This document shows positions 28,900 through 38,197 of a DNA stretch of 64,000 bases, one piece after another. Made by a program: the position numbers and the translations under genes. The notes under the pieces were generated by a model that was not told the origin of the DNA, ran no database searches, and saw nothing but the letters and a program-made list of their open reading frames with translations. The stretch is from Microbulbifer agarilyticus S89 (GTDB lineage: Bacteria > Pseudomonadota > Gammaproteobacteria > Pseudomonadales > Cellvibrionaceae). The number at the start of each line of letters is the position of its first letter. Position 1 is the first letter of the stretch. Where the stretch lies: contig NZ_AFPJ01000028.1 in the NCBI RefSeq assembly GCF_000220505.1, positions 1 to 64,000 on the forward strand, in the 5' to 3' direction.

Positions 28900-31050
28900 A
28901 TGGGGTCTGCTGTGCTTAAACAAGCTTCTCTGGCGCTCGCGCTGACCGGCATTATTGCCGGGGCCAGCCCCTGTTTTGCGCAGGAGGCGCCTGCACCAGA
29001 GCCTGCCGCGGCGGCGGGCAAGCAAAAATTTCAACAGGCACAGGACATGCGCTACGGCGCCGCCCTGTACCACTACTTTCAGGGCAACACCTTTGATGCC
29101 CTGAGCACCCTGATGGTGTCCGACCTGCGCGGCGGAATCTCCCATCATGCGGACAACGCCGACCTGATCCGCGGCGGTATCAGCCTGGCATTTGGCCTCG
29201 AGCGCCAGGCAGCCACACTGTTCGAGCAACAGCTACAGAAAGCCGTCGATGAAGAAAATCATCAGCGCCTGACGCGCTTTCGCCAGATCGCCTGGATGAA
29301 GCTTGCAGAGCTGAATTATCGGCACCAGAACTGGGACACCGCGGCCCAGCAGCTGGAAAAATCCGGAGCCATCCACGAGACCACCCTGACCCTCAACCTG
29401 GCGATCCGCAACAACGATCTCGGTCAGGCCGCGCAGCTGTTGCGTATGGCCGACCTTCCGGTGGCGGAGCGCGTGCTCGGGCACAACAACCTGGCCGCAG
29501 CGTTTGCACGCGGCGAATACTTCCCGGCAGCGGCCGAGGAATACCAACGCGCAGCCGACCTGGTGGACACCGTCACGCTGGATAAAGATCTCGACGAGGC
29601 ACTGCGCGAAGAGCTGTATATCCTGCGGGACAAAGCGCGCATCGGCGCGGGTTACGCCCTTACGCTGCAAGGGGATTACACGTCGGCAGCTGATGAATTC
29701 CGCCGGGTGAGGCTCGACACACCCTGGTCAGCGGATGCGCTGCTCGGCCTCGGCTGGGCGTCGGTGAATGGCCAGATGCACACCCAGGCGGTGGATGCGC
29801 TGGGCTACCTGATCCGACAGAACCCGTTGCTACCGCAAGTACAGGAAGCACTGCTTGCGCTGCCGTACACCTACGAGGCACTGGACCGCCCGAAGCTCGC
29901 GCTGCGCACTTACCAGAGTGCCGAGCAGCAATACCAGCGCGCCCTTACCGACCTGAACAATCTGCACAGCGCCGCCGCACAATTGCAGTTCGCGGAGATT
30001 GATGGCGACGAAAAAATCGACCTGCAGCGCTATGGCTGGCTGGAAGATGCAGAAACCCCCGCACTGATTCGCATGAACCAGCACTACCTGCTGCAGATGA
30101 TGCAAAGTGATCGCCTGCAGCTGCAATTGTCGGAACTGCGCGATCTGCAACAACTGCGCCGGGTGCTGGATCGCTGGCAGCAACGCCTGCCCGAGTTTCA
30201 CAACCTAATCGAGGAACGCGAGCAGCGCCGACTCACTATTGTGCAGGCACACGACAGTGCCCAGTACGACCAGCAGGTACAAATCGCCGAGCAGCAACTG
30301 GATGAATTACAGACGTCGCTGCAGCGTATCGAATCGGAAAAAGACAGCCTCGCCTTGTTAGCCACGCAAACCGGCGAGACGGCAGAGTTCCTGCAAATGC
30401 TGCGCGAAGCCGAACAGCGATACATGCGCTTGAGTCGCGCGGGCAAAACCAGTAACTATCAGCAGCAGACCCTGGCGCGCGCACGTGGCATTTTGCAGTG
30501 GCAAGCGTCGGAGCAGTACCACCAGAACCTGTGGGAAAAACGCAAAACCATCACCGAGCTGGAAAACGTCCTCGTCGATGCCGCGCGCAATCAGCGCCAG
30601 GTCGCGCGCATCGCTGCCGAAGCGCCACAACTCAACCTACTGAGCGGCAGCGTCGACGATGCCGGCCTGCGCATCAATCAGCAGCGCAATGCGATTGACC
30701 GCGCCAGCGCGGTCATCGAAACCCAGATTCGTTCAGACCTGCAGAGCGCCCTGAGCGGCGCCCGCGACCGTGTTGAGCAATATATTGCGCACACGCGCCT
30801 GGCCATCGCCCGCATTCAGGATGCCGCCATGCAAGGCCAGTACGACCTGCCCACCCCGCCCGCAGCCGAAGCGGCGACGGAGATAGAGCCTTCAGCGGGT
30901 CAAGAGCCTTCAGCCGGAGAAGAGCCCTCAGCGGGTCAAGAGCCCTCAGCGAATAGAGAGCCTTCAGCTGAACAAGAGCCCTCAGCGGATAGAGAGCCTT
31001 CAGCTGAACAAGCGCCCTCAGCGAATCAAGAACTGGAGCCGGCACTGTGA
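28900..31050 (+). CDS. Periplasmic TPR and coiled-coil protein
   Basis: A 716-residue exported protein: signal peptide (end GASPCFAQ), TPR-like helical repeats over about 45-350 (AALYHYFQGNTFDALSTLMV, AATLFEQQLQKAVDE, AADEFRRVRLDTPW), then a long Gln/Glu/Arg-rich coiled coil (about 380-640) and a hexapeptide-repeat tail. ATG at 28900 matches the signal peptide; the longer frame to 28837 overlaps the upstream gene. The stop overlaps the next start (GTGA). Likely a scaffold in the periplasm for the Exb-like complex. Confidence 0.8.
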   Translation: MGSAVLKQASLALALTGIIAGASPCFAQEAPAPEPAAAAGKQKFQQAQDMRYGAALYHYFQGNTFDALSTLMVSDLRGGISHHADNADLIRGGISLAFGLERQAATLFEQQLQKAVDEENHQRLTRFRQIAWMKLAELNYRHQNWDTAAQQLEKSGAIHETTLTLNLAIRNNDLGQAAQLLRMADLPVAERVLGHNNLAAAFARGEYFPAAAEEYQRAADLVDTVTLDKDLDEALREELYILRDKARIGAGYALTLQGDYTSAADEFRRVRLDTPWSADALLGLGWASVNGQMHTQAVDALGYLIRQNPLLPQVQEALLALPYTYEALDRPKLALRTYQSAEQQYQRALTDLNNLHSAAAQLQFAEIDGDEKIDLQRYGWLEDAETPALIRMNQHYLLQMMQSDRLQLQLSELRDLQQLRRVLDRWQQRLPEFHNLIEEREQRRLTIVQAHDSAQYDQQVQIAEQQLDELQTSLQRIESEKDSLALLATQTGETAEFLQMLREAEQRYMRLSRAGKTSNYQQQTLARARGILQWQASEQYHQNLWEKRKTITELENVLVDAARNQRQVARIAAEAPQLNLLSGSVDDAGLRINQQRNAIDRASAVIETQIRSDLQSALSGARDRVEQYIAHTRLAIARIQDAAMQGQYDLPTPPAAEAATEIEPSAGQEPSAGEEPSAGQEPSANREPSAEQEPSADREPSAEQAPSANQELEPAL
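30880..31030. repeat. 18-bp tandem repeats encoding EPSA hexapeptides
   Basis: About eight degenerate 18-base units encode EPSAGQ, EPSAGE, EPSANR, EPSAEQ, EPSADR and APSANQ at the C-terminus of the TPR protein. Nearly identical GAGCCCTCAGC/GAGCCTTCAGC cores favour slippage or recombination, and units are in frame. Confidence 0.85.
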
Positions 31051-33950
31051 GTGTTTTGTTTTCACGCCCGCACCGCAAACAATTGCTCGCTCTCGCGGTG
31101 TGCGCAACGGCAGCACTGGGCGGCTGTGCCGGTTATGTGGATAACAGCAAGACCCTGGCGGACCTGCCAACGGCTGCGCTGCCACCGGAGCCTCTGGTCG
31201 CCATGCCCAAGCTGGAAATTCCGGCGCTGATCAACAGCTACCAGAAAGCGCTGTCTTCGCAACAGGATCCCAAGACCCGCCGTCAGATCCAACTGCGCCT
31301 GGCGGACCTTGAAATGGAACGCCTGGAACAACAGCAGGAAGACAACCCGGAAATGGCCGTGGCCTATGCCGAGGCCGTGCGCCATTACGAAGCGCTGCTG
31401 AAAACCTCTGCTGACGACGATTACCTGGCCTACCGCCTGGCCCGTGCCCGCGCCCTCGATGGCAATGCACCGGGCGCCCTCGACGCACTGGAAACCATTG
31501 TTCAGCGCAACCCGGAGTCGCCCTTTATTGCCGAGGCGCTGTTCCGTCGCGGTGAAGCCGCCTTTGGGCGCAAGCAGTACCGGGCCGCGGAGCGCGATTT
31601 TGCCGAAGTGCTGTCCGAGGGCGATACGCCCTTCGCGCGCAACGCCCGCTACATGCTCGGCTGGAGCCAGTTCAAAGATGCGCGCTACAAGGCCGCCAGC
31701 GAAACGTTCCTGACGCTGATGGATGACCTGCTGGCGGAGAACAGCGAAGAGCAAAAACTTCTCGGCCAGCTCGATAAAGGTGAGCGTCGCCTGGCCAACG
31801 ACACCCTGCGGGTTCTGGCACTGGGCTTCAACTATCTGGGCGGTGCCGAGGTCATCGAGTCGTTTGTCTCCGACGCAGGTCCGCGCTCATACCACCACCT
31901 GCTGTACCGCGGACTGGGTGACTGGTATGCGGAAACCGAGCGCTACCGGGATGGTGCACAAACCTTCCTGACCTTCGTGTCGCGCTACCCGCAAACCGAC
32001 CAGGCGCCGCAAATGCATGTACGCGCGGTAGAGATCTTGCAGCAGGGCAACTTCCCCAGCGAAGTGATCCCGGCGAAACGCGAGTTTGTTGCGCGCTACG
32101 GCAGCCGCGCCGGTTACTGGCAAACGGCGGCGGAACCAAAACGACGGTTGCTGGAGGTGCATCTGAAGCCCTGGCTCGAGGAGCTGGCACGTTTTGACCA
32201 CGCCCGCGCCCAGGCCCTGGCCAAAGAGGCACAGAATCCGAAGAATCGCGGCAAGGCCGCGGCCCGGGCCCAGCAACAGTCGCGCGAAGCCTTTATCGTT
32301 GCCGCCACGCTGTACCGCGAATTTACCGACACCTTCCCGGACGATCCCAAGACCCCGGAGCTGACCTTCCTGATGGCGGAAAGCCTGAATGAAGCCGGGC
32401 AATATGCGCAGGCATTTGGCGCCTATCGCCGGGTGGCCTGGGGCTTTTCCGCAGAAACTGGCAACACGCCGCCACAAGCGACCGAAGCCGGTTATGCGGC
32501 GATCCTGATGGCCGGGCGTGTGTATGATGCCGAAAAGCAGATCAAGAACAATGAAGAGCAGGCCAACCTCTGGCTCGACCTGAAAACCGAAACCAGCCTG
32601 CGTTTTGCCGACAGCTGGTCACAGGATCCCCGTGCATTGCCGGCCCAGCTGGATGCGGCCCACAACTTGTTTGCCCAGTATCGCCACCAGGAAACCATCG
32701 ATGCGGCCATCAAGGCGGCTGGCTGGCAGCCACCGCCCAACCCCAAACAGCGCCGCAGTATTCTGCTCCTGTTAGGCCACAGCCAATTTGAAACGGAAAA
32801 CTACCCGGCAGCGGAACTGGCCTATGCCCAGTTGCTCGGCGGCATGGCCAGCGACGACCCGGATTACACCAGCACCCGCGACCGCTTGCAGTCATCCATC
32901 TACAAGCAGGCGGAAGTGATTCTGAGCCAGGTGCCGCTGACCACCGACAGCATGGAATTCGTGGCACCCACGGAAGAAGCGATTGAGCTGCTGTTGCGTG
33001 TGCGTGAGAGCGGCCGTTCCGCAATCGCGGCAACCGCGCAGTACGATGCGATCAACCAGCTGATGCGCCTGGAGCGTTGGCCGCGGGCACACACCGAGCT
33101 GGTGGACTTCCGCAAATTTTATCCACAGCATGAGCTGACACCGACGCTGACCGCCAAAGCCGTCGTGGTGTACCAGAGCATGGACCTGCCGGAAGCCGCG
33201 GCCAGGGAATTGCTGGTGCTGGCACAAACCGATAGTGACCCGAATGTGCGCCGCGATTCGCTGTACCTGGCGGCGGAGCAGTTTGAGGTTGCGGGCAAGC
33301 GCGCGCGTGCCATTGATGCGTACCGCCAGTATGCCCGCGACTGGCGCGAGCCGGCGCTGCAAAACCTGGAAGCGCAGCATCAGCTGGTCACCCTGTACGG
33401 CAAAGCCGGCGACCAGTCCGCGCGTAACCAGTGGTTGAAGAGCCTGGCGAGCAACAAGGTATCCGAGCCGCGCGGCCGCTACCTCGCTGCGTTTGCGCAA
33501 AATGAACTGGCGAGCCAGAGCTTTGCGCGCTTCGAGCGGCTGGCGCTGACCCTGCCGCTCAAACAAAGTCTGCGCAATAAAAAGCAGGCGATGGAAACCA
33601 CCGTTGCGGACTACAAGAAAGTACTGGAATTTGGCATTGCCGAATTTACCACCGCAGCCAACTATCGCCTGGCAGAAATTTATCGCCAGTTGAGCCGCGA
33701 CCTGATGGATTCGCAGCGCCCCAATGGCCTGAATCCGCTAGAACTCGAGCAGTACGAAATCCTGCTGGAAGAACAGGCCTATCCGTTCGAGGAAAAAGCC
33801 ATCGAACTGCATGAGGCCAACATCAAGCGCACCGCCGATGGCGTCTACGACGAGTGGATCAAGAACAGCTTCTCCTCACTGGAAAACCTGCTCCCCGCCC
33901 GTTACCGCAAACCCGAATCAACTGTGGAGTGGAGCGATGCCGCCTATTAA
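31047..33950 (+). CDS. Large TPR lipoprotein
   Basis: A 967-residue protein with lipobox LGGC (Cys27) and many TPR motifs through its length (AVRHYEALLKTSADDDYLAY, FIAEALFRRGEAAFGRKQY, FETENYPAAELAYAQLL, AIDAYRQYARDWREPALQN). Probably an outer-membrane lipoprotein facing the periplasm. Start is GTG at 31047, overlapping the TGA of the preceding gene by 4 bases. TPR solenoids of this size typically act as assembly platforms; substrate unknown. Confidence 0.85.
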   Translation: MSVLFSRPHRKQLLALAVCATAALGGCAGYVDNSKTLADLPTAALPPEPLVAMPKLEIPALINSYQKALSSQQDPKTRRQIQLRLADLEMERLEQQQEDNPEMAVAYAEAVRHYEALLKTSADDDYLAYRLARARALDGNAPGALDALETIVQRNPESPFIAEALFRRGEAAFGRKQYRAAERDFAEVLSEGDTPFARNARYMLGWSQFKDARYKAASETFLTLMDDLLAENSEEQKLLGQLDKGERRLANDTLRVLALGFNYLGGAEVIESFVSDAGPRSYHHLLYRGLGDWYAETERYRDGAQTFLTFVSRYPQTDQAPQMHVRAVEILQQGNFPSEVIPAKREFVARYGSRAGYWQTAAEPKRRLLEVHLKPWLEELARFDHARAQALAKEAQNPKNRGKAAARAQQQSREAFIVAATLYREFTDTFPDDPKTPELTFLMAESLNEAGQYAQAFGAYRRVAWGFSAETGNTPPQATEAGYAAILMAGRVYDAEKQIKNNEEQANLWLDLKTETSLRFADSWSQDPRALPAQLDAAHNLFAQYRHQETIDAAIKAAGWQPPPNPKQRRSILLLLGHSQFETENYPAAELAYAQLLGGMASDDPDYTSTRDRLQSSIYKQAEVILSQVPLTTDSMEFVAPTEEAIELLLRVRESGRSAIAATAQYDAINQLMRLERWPRAHTELVDFRKFYPQHELTPTLTAKAVVVYQSMDLPEAAARELLVLAQTDSDPNVRRDSLYLAAEQFEVAGKRARAIDAYRQYARDWREPALQNLEAQHQLVTLYGKAGDQSARNQWLKSLASNKVSEPRGRYLAAFAQNELASQSFARFERLALTLPLKQSLRNKKQAMETTVADYKKVLEFGIAEFTTAANYRLAEIYRQLSRDLMDSQRPNGLNPLELEQYEILLEEQAYPFEEKAIELHEANIKRTADGVYDEWIKNSFSSLENLLPARYRKPESTVEWSDAAY

Positions 33951-34593
33951 TCGCGACCTGCGCGCAGGTGCCGCCCTACTGGCACTGGGCGCACTACTGC
34001 TCAGTGGCTGTGCCAGCAACCCGGGTACGCCCGACGCAGACGCGGTGACCTCGCCCAGCGCCGACGGTGCATTGGTGAAACGGGTGGCCTCACCCAACCC
34101 CTACCTGAGTGCAGCATCCGGCGTGCCTTCTGGTGCGCAACAGGCACTGGCGAACGCGCGCGGTTACTTCGAACAACAACAGTTTACAGCGGCGGAAACC
34201 GAGCTCCAGCAAGTGGTAAGCCAGTGGCCGGAACTATCTGGAGCCTGGCTCAACCTGGCGAAAGTGCAGCTGAAGCTGGAACAACCGGAGCAGGCAGAGC
34301 AAAGCCTGCAACAGGCGGTTACTGCCAACGCCAGAAACGTGTTTGCCTGGAACTCCCTCGGTGTATTGCTGCGTGACCAGGGGCGTTTTGACGAAGCGCG
34401 CGAGGCGTATCAGAGCGCGCTGAGCCAGTGGCCCGACTTTGCCATGGGCCACCGCAACCTGGGAATTCTCTTCGACCTCTACCTGCACAAACCGGAACAG
34501 GCCTTGCATCACTACCGCGAAGCCCAGGCACTGGAAACAGAGGAAGACCGGATGCTGAAAGGCTGGATTATGGATCTGGAGCGCAGACTGTAA
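33937..34593 (+). CDS. TPR lipoprotein
   Basis: A 218-residue lipoprotein: lipobox LLSGC and about four TPR units (ALANARGYFEQQQFTAAETE, AWLNLAKVQLKLEQPEQAEQ, FAWNSLGVLLRDQGRFDEAR, RNLGILFDLYLHKPEQALHH). ATG at 33937 overlaps the previous gene by 14 bases, with GTGGAG just upstream. It resembles PilF/PilW-like pilotins in layout, though sequence similarity to those cannot be asserted. Probably delivers or stabilises an outer-membrane partner. Confidence 0.85.
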   Translation: MPPINRDLRAGAALLALGALLLSGCASNPGTPDADAVTSPSADGALVKRVASPNPYLSAASGVPSGAQQALANARGYFEQQQFTAAETELQQVVSQWPELSGAWLNLAKVQLKLEQPEQAEQSLQQAVTANARNVFAWNSLGVLLRDQGRFDEAREAYQSALSQWPDFAMGHRNLGILFDLYLHKPEQALHHYREAQALETEEDRMLKGWIMDLERRL

Positions 34594-34893
34594 ATGAAAC
34601 CGATCAAACGCGTCCGTATGGCAGCTGCTGCCATTAGCTGTACCTTTGCGTTGCTTTCAGGCGCGGCACTGGCGCAGGAAGATGACGGTGATGTTATTTC
34701 ACTGGAGTCCACCATTGTCGGTAGCCAGGAACAGCCCAAAGTGCTGTACATCATTCCCTGGAAGCAGGCCACCAGTCTGGAGAAAATCGAGAGCACATTG
34801 CCCAATGCAATCACCCATAGTTTCCAGCATCAGGAATACTCGGAATTGCACCGGGAAATTAAATTACTCAAGGCCGCAGATGCCAAAGAATAA
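34594..34893 (+). CDS. Small exported protein, unknown
   Basis: A 99-residue protein with signal peptide (end SGAALAQ), an acidic start to the mature part, then VLYIIPWKQATSLEKIEST and a charged C-terminus. It begins directly after the stop of the TPR lipoprotein gene. No family recognised. Location between TPR lipoprotein and ExbB-like genes implies a periplasmic accessory of the same complex. Confidence 0.75.
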   Translation: MKPIKRVRMAAAAISCTFALLSGAALAQEDDGDVISLESTIVGSQEQPKVLYIIPWKQATSLEKIESTLPNAITHSFQHQEYSELHREIKLLKAADAKE

Positions 34894-34992
34894 ATGGGGC
34901 TACTAGTACCAAGAGACTAGCGCCCAAATAACGTTTTCAGAAATACATTCAACTTAATCACAACAAGAATCTTTACGTCCCGGAGATTTACC

Positions 34993-35679
34993 ATGGAGTT
35001 TTTCAACACACTGCTGCGCTTTTTCCAAAATGGCGGCGCCTTTATGTATCCCATCGCACTGGTGCTGGTCATCGGTATTGTGCTGGTTGTGGAGCGCTGG
35101 GTTTTCCTGTCCCGAGCCAAGCTCGCCAACCTTCGCGCCTACGGCCAGGTTTTGCCAATGATGCAGCAGCGTAATTTCGCCGCCGCGCTCAAGTTCGCCC
35201 AGGGTGAGAAGGCTCCGGTAGGCCAGATCGTTGCCGCCGGCATCAGCACCGCCCAGCATGCGCGCAAAGATGAAAACATTGCGATGGCCATCGAAGAGAG
35301 CATTCTCGAAGCGGTGCCGCGCCTGGAGAAACGCACCAACTACCTGGCCACCCTGGCCAACATCGCCACGCTTCTGGGCCTGCTGGGTACCATTATCGGC
35401 CTGATCGCCGCGTTCACCGCGGTAGCCAATGCCGACCCATCAGAAAAAGCCACCATGCTGTCTTCCAGTATCTCGGTTGCGATGAACACCACCGCCTTCG
35501 GCCTGATTTCGGCCATTCCCCTGCTGCTGGCTTACTCCATGCTGCAAAACAAAACCAACGAGATCATCGACAGCCTGGAAATGGCCGGCGTGAAGTTTCT
35601 TAACCTGATTACCCTGACTCGCGGTCAGAAAGCCGAAGCGGCGGCGCGCCCTGCGGCCAAAGCCGGTGCCCCGGCTTAA
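34993..35679 (+). CDS. MotA/TolQ/ExbB family proton channel
   Basis: A 228-residue inner-membrane protein of the MotA/TolQ/ExbB family. Three hydrophobic segments are visible: MYPIALVLVIGIVLVVERW, LANIATLLGLLGTIIGLIAA and TTAFGLISAIPLLLAYSML. GTIIGL and the conserved Thr/Pro in the last two are the proton-path signature. CGGAGA precedes ATG. With the two ExbD-like proteins it should form the ion-driven motor of this operon. Confidence 0.93.
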   Translation: MEFFNTLLRFFQNGGAFMYPIALVLVIGIVLVVERWVFLSRAKLANLRAYGQVLPMMQQRNFAAALKFAQGEKAPVGQIVAAGISTAQHARKDENIAMAIEESILEAVPRLEKRTNYLATLANIATLLGLLGTIIGLIAAFTAVANADPSEKATMLSSSISVAMNTTAFGLISAIPLLLAYSMLQNKTNEIIDSLEMAGVKFLNLITLTRGQKAEAAARPAAKAGAPA

Positions 35680-35730
35680 TCCCCCGAGCGCTAGACCCGT
35701 AAACGTTAAGAACTAGAACAAGAGAGAGCC

Positions 35731-36270
35731 ATGGCTATCCGACGCAGGCTGGAAACCGACCCGGATCTGGACATCACCTCTTTTATGAGCCTGATGACCG
35801 TTCTGGTGCCGGTATTACTTCTGAATATGGTGTTTTCCCATATCTCCGTACTGAACCTCAACCTTCCGGGACTGAGTGATGCCAGTGCGGCGGAGCAGAA
35901 AGAAAACCAACAGCTGGAAATGGTGCTGCGCGCCGAATATATCGACATCAATTATCCGGCGGGCATTCGTGTGAAGCGAATCCCCAACCGGGACGGTGAG
36001 CCGGATTTGAAACTGGTGTCTGATGTGTTGCAGGAAATCAAACGCGCCCTGCGGGATAAGGATATCGACAAGAAAGATGTGGTGATCCTCTCTGAACCCG
36101 GGACCTCTTACCGCACGCTGGTAAGTGCCATGGACACCGCGCGCTCTTTCCGCGCGGTGGTTGCGGCTTCCGTAGTAGACGCGGAGCTGTTTCCACAGAT
36201 TTCCCTCGGCGACGCGCCCCAACAGGGTGACGCAGCGCAGGACAAGCAGCTGGCAGGCAACGCATTATGA
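35731..36270 (+). CDS. ExbD/TolR-like protein 1
   Basis: A 179-residue ExbD/TolR family protein with one transmembrane helix after the conserved Asp (DPDLDITSFMSLMTVLVPVL); the periplasmic domain includes KDVVILSEPGTSYRTLVSAM. The Asp before the helix corresponds to the essential proton-carrying residue. Its stop overlaps the next ATG by 4 bases. Confidence 0.92.
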   Translation: MAIRRRLETDPDLDITSFMSLMTVLVPVLLLNMVFSHISVLNLNLPGLSDASAAEQKENQQLEMVLRAEYIDINYPAGIRVKRIPNRDGEPDLKLVSDVLQEIKRALRDKDIDKKDVVILSEPGTSYRTLVSAMDTARSFRAVVAASVVDAELFPQISLGDAPQQGDAAQDKQLAGNAL

Positions 36271-36788
36271 AAGCGACGATCGGCGGCAAGCTGAAAGGGC
36301 GCAAACAGCGCCGGCATAAAGAAACGAAACTGAATCTGGTATCCCTGATGGATATCTTCACCATCCTGGTATTTTTCCTGTTGGTGAACTCCTCCGATGT
36401 GGAAGTACTGCAGACGGACAAGACCATCAAACTACCGGAATCCACCTCCACCCAGAAACCGGAAACCACCACGGTAGTGCGCGTGAACGGCGACCAGCTG
36501 TTTGTGGGTAACCGTATGATTGCGACGGTTGCAGACATCTCCGCGGACCAGGAGCAGATCGAACCGCTGCTGAACGAGCTACAGTACCTCGCCAGCCGCG
36601 CGGAACCCCTGCCGGAAGAGAAACAGGACCTGGGGCGCCCGGTGACCATTATGGGTGACGAAGAAGTTCCCTATGCGCTGCTCAAGCAGATCATGAACAC
36701 CTGTGCGGCAGCGGACTACCGGGATATCGACCTGGCGGTAACCCAGACGACACCGCAGGACCCAGCGGCACCCGCCGCTGGCCAGTAA
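36267..36788 (+). CDS. ExbD/TolR-like protein 2
   Basis: A 173-residue ExbD/TolR paralogue with the conserved segment LNLVSLMDIFTILVFFLLVN (Asp before the helix) and a periplasmic domain ending in VPYALLKQIMNTCAAADYRD. Two different ExbD subunits with one ExbB suggest a heteromeric ExbD stalk. Coupled to the first ExbD gene by ATGA overlap. Confidence 0.92.
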   Translation: MKATIGGKLKGRKQRRHKETKLNLVSLMDIFTILVFFLLVNSSDVEVLQTDKTIKLPESTSTQKPETTTVVRVNGDQLFVGNRMIATVADISADQEQIEPLLNELQYLASRAEPLPEEKQDLGRPVTIMGDEEVPYALLKQIMNTCAAADYRDIDLAVTQTTPQDPAAPAAGQ

Positions 36789-36800
36789 GGAGGTATGCAC

Positions 36801-37820
36801 ATGACAACAGCCTCCCAAGCAAGCGGCCGCGCGGCGTTGATGCCGTGGCACTACTACAACTCAAAACTCCCCTGGGCCTCCACGGAAGAGGAGGACCAGC
36901 GGTTTGGCAAGTTCCTGCGCTCCGGTTTTATCGCGTTCGTGGTACTCGGTGCCTTATTCACATTTATTCCGGCGCCGGAACTGACCCGTGAGCAAAAAGA
37001 ACAACTGCCACCGCAGTTGGCGCGGGTCATTCTCGAGAAAAAAGAGCTGCCCAAGCCGGTGGAAAAACCCAAGCCGAAACCGGTAGAGAAAAAGGTTGAG
37101 AAGCCCAAGGAAGTTAAAAAAGAAAAACCCAAACCGGTGGAAAAGCCCAAGCCGAAACCAATCAAGACCGTCAAGCCAAAGCCACTGAGTGAAAAGGCCC
37201 CGGCAGCAGAGGTTGCCAAGGCGCGGGAGAAGGCGGCAAATAGCGGCCTGATGCAGCTGCAGGACGACCTGATGGATATGCGCGATAGCCTCGACGTATC
37301 CCAGGTAGCCAATGCCAACTCCCTGGCGAGCGGCGCCGCCAATGCACAGAAGATTGATCGCTCGATGATCAGCGATAAATCGAAGACTGCCAGTGGTGGT
37401 ATCAATACCGGGCAGCTCAGCCGCAACACCGGCGGTTCCGCCCTGTCTGGCCGCGAAACCACTCAGGTGGAAGTGGCGGAGGCGACGGCGGCGGCCGAGT
37501 CCAGCGGTAAGCAGGCGCGCCGTGAACGCGGCTCGCGCGGTGAAGAGTCCATTCGCCAGGTTATGGAAGCCAACAAAGGCGCGATCTTCGCGATCTACAA
37601 CCGCGCCCTGCGCCGCGATCCGACACTGGCGGGCAAGGTTACCGTGAAACTGGTAATCGAGCCCAACGGGGTTATTTCTGCGGTAACGCTGGTAAGCAGT
37701 GAACTGGAAAACGCGGACCTGGAGCGCAAGTTGCTTGCGCGCATTCGCCTGATCAACTTTGGCTCCGCCAATGTGGAAAAATCCACCCTCAACTATTCCA
37801 TCGACTTCCTGCCGTCCTGA
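36801..37820 (+). CDS. TonB-like AgmX/PglI C-terminal domain protein
   Basis: A 339-residue inner-membrane protein: one transmembrane helix (FIAFVVLGALFTFIPAP, about 35-50), a Pro/Lys-rich spacer (KPVEKPKPKPVEKKVEKP, about 73-130) and a C-terminal AgmX/PglI domain (ESIRQVMEANKGAIFAIYNR to STLNYSIDFLPS). Architecture is TonB-like: it should span the periplasm and pass energy from the ExbB/ExbD motor to outer partners. ATG at 36801 is used because AAGGAGG (36787-36793) is 7 bases upstream; the ATG at 36795 is too close. Confidence 0.9.
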   Translation: MTTASQASGRAALMPWHYYNSKLPWASTEEEDQRFGKFLRSGFIAFVVLGALFTFIPAPELTREQKEQLPPQLARVILEKKELPKPVEKPKPKPVEKKVEKPKEVKKEKPKPVEKPKPKPIKTVKPKPLSEKAPAAEVAKAREKAANSGLMQLQDDLMDMRDSLDVSQVANANSLASGAANAQKIDRSMISDKSKTASGGINTGQLSRNTGGSALSGRETTQVEVAEATAAAESSGKQARRERGSRGEESIRQVMEANKGAIFAIYNRALRRDPTLAGKVTVKLVIEPNGVISAVTLVSSELENADLERKLLARIRLINFGSANVEKSTLNYSIDFLPS

Positions 37821-38197
37821 TCGCTAGCGGTCACCTGTACCGGTGAGCCCGGGTCTGAATGTAATCAGCCGGGCTCATCGGAACCCTTCACCGAAATCTT
37901 TCATCGAATCCCGTCATCGCCACCCGATTCTCCCACCTGCCAGCCACCTAATTACGCACTAGCGGGGCTCATCTGCCCATTTTCCGCACAGGACACTCCC
38001 GTACTTTCCTGTATTTTTTGCCAGCACGCGCGCTTTTTTAAGCTCATCCGGCAAATGGGATTGCAAGATGCGCCCAAGTTCTGGTACAAGTGTCTCACTA
38101 TAAATGTGACGACGTTCACAATAACCTCAGGGGATGGCCGCCCGACGCGTGCTTCATTGTGTCGGCTACGCCACAGGCCAGATGTTGATTCCGCCGG
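37821..38197. other. Intergenic region between the Exb operon and the LuxR pair
   Basis: No gene is seen. It contains a hairpin after the Exb operon (TGAGCCCGG/CCGGGCTCA, 37844-37877, no T-run), a -10-like TATAAA at 38099-38104, and a perfect CRP site. Confidence 0.6.
38105..38120 (+). promoter_or_regulatory. CRP site upstream of the PAS-LuxR pair
   Basis: TGTGA-CGACGT-TCACA (38105-38120) matches the CRP consensus in every half-site position. It directly follows TATAAA (38099-38104), so if that is the -10 box the site covers the transcription start and would repress; if the start is further down it could activate. Confidence 0.7.

Noticed and set aside
30880-31030. CRISPR array
   Set aside because: Repeats are 18 bases, contiguous and in frame, with no spacers and no cas genes anywhere in the window.
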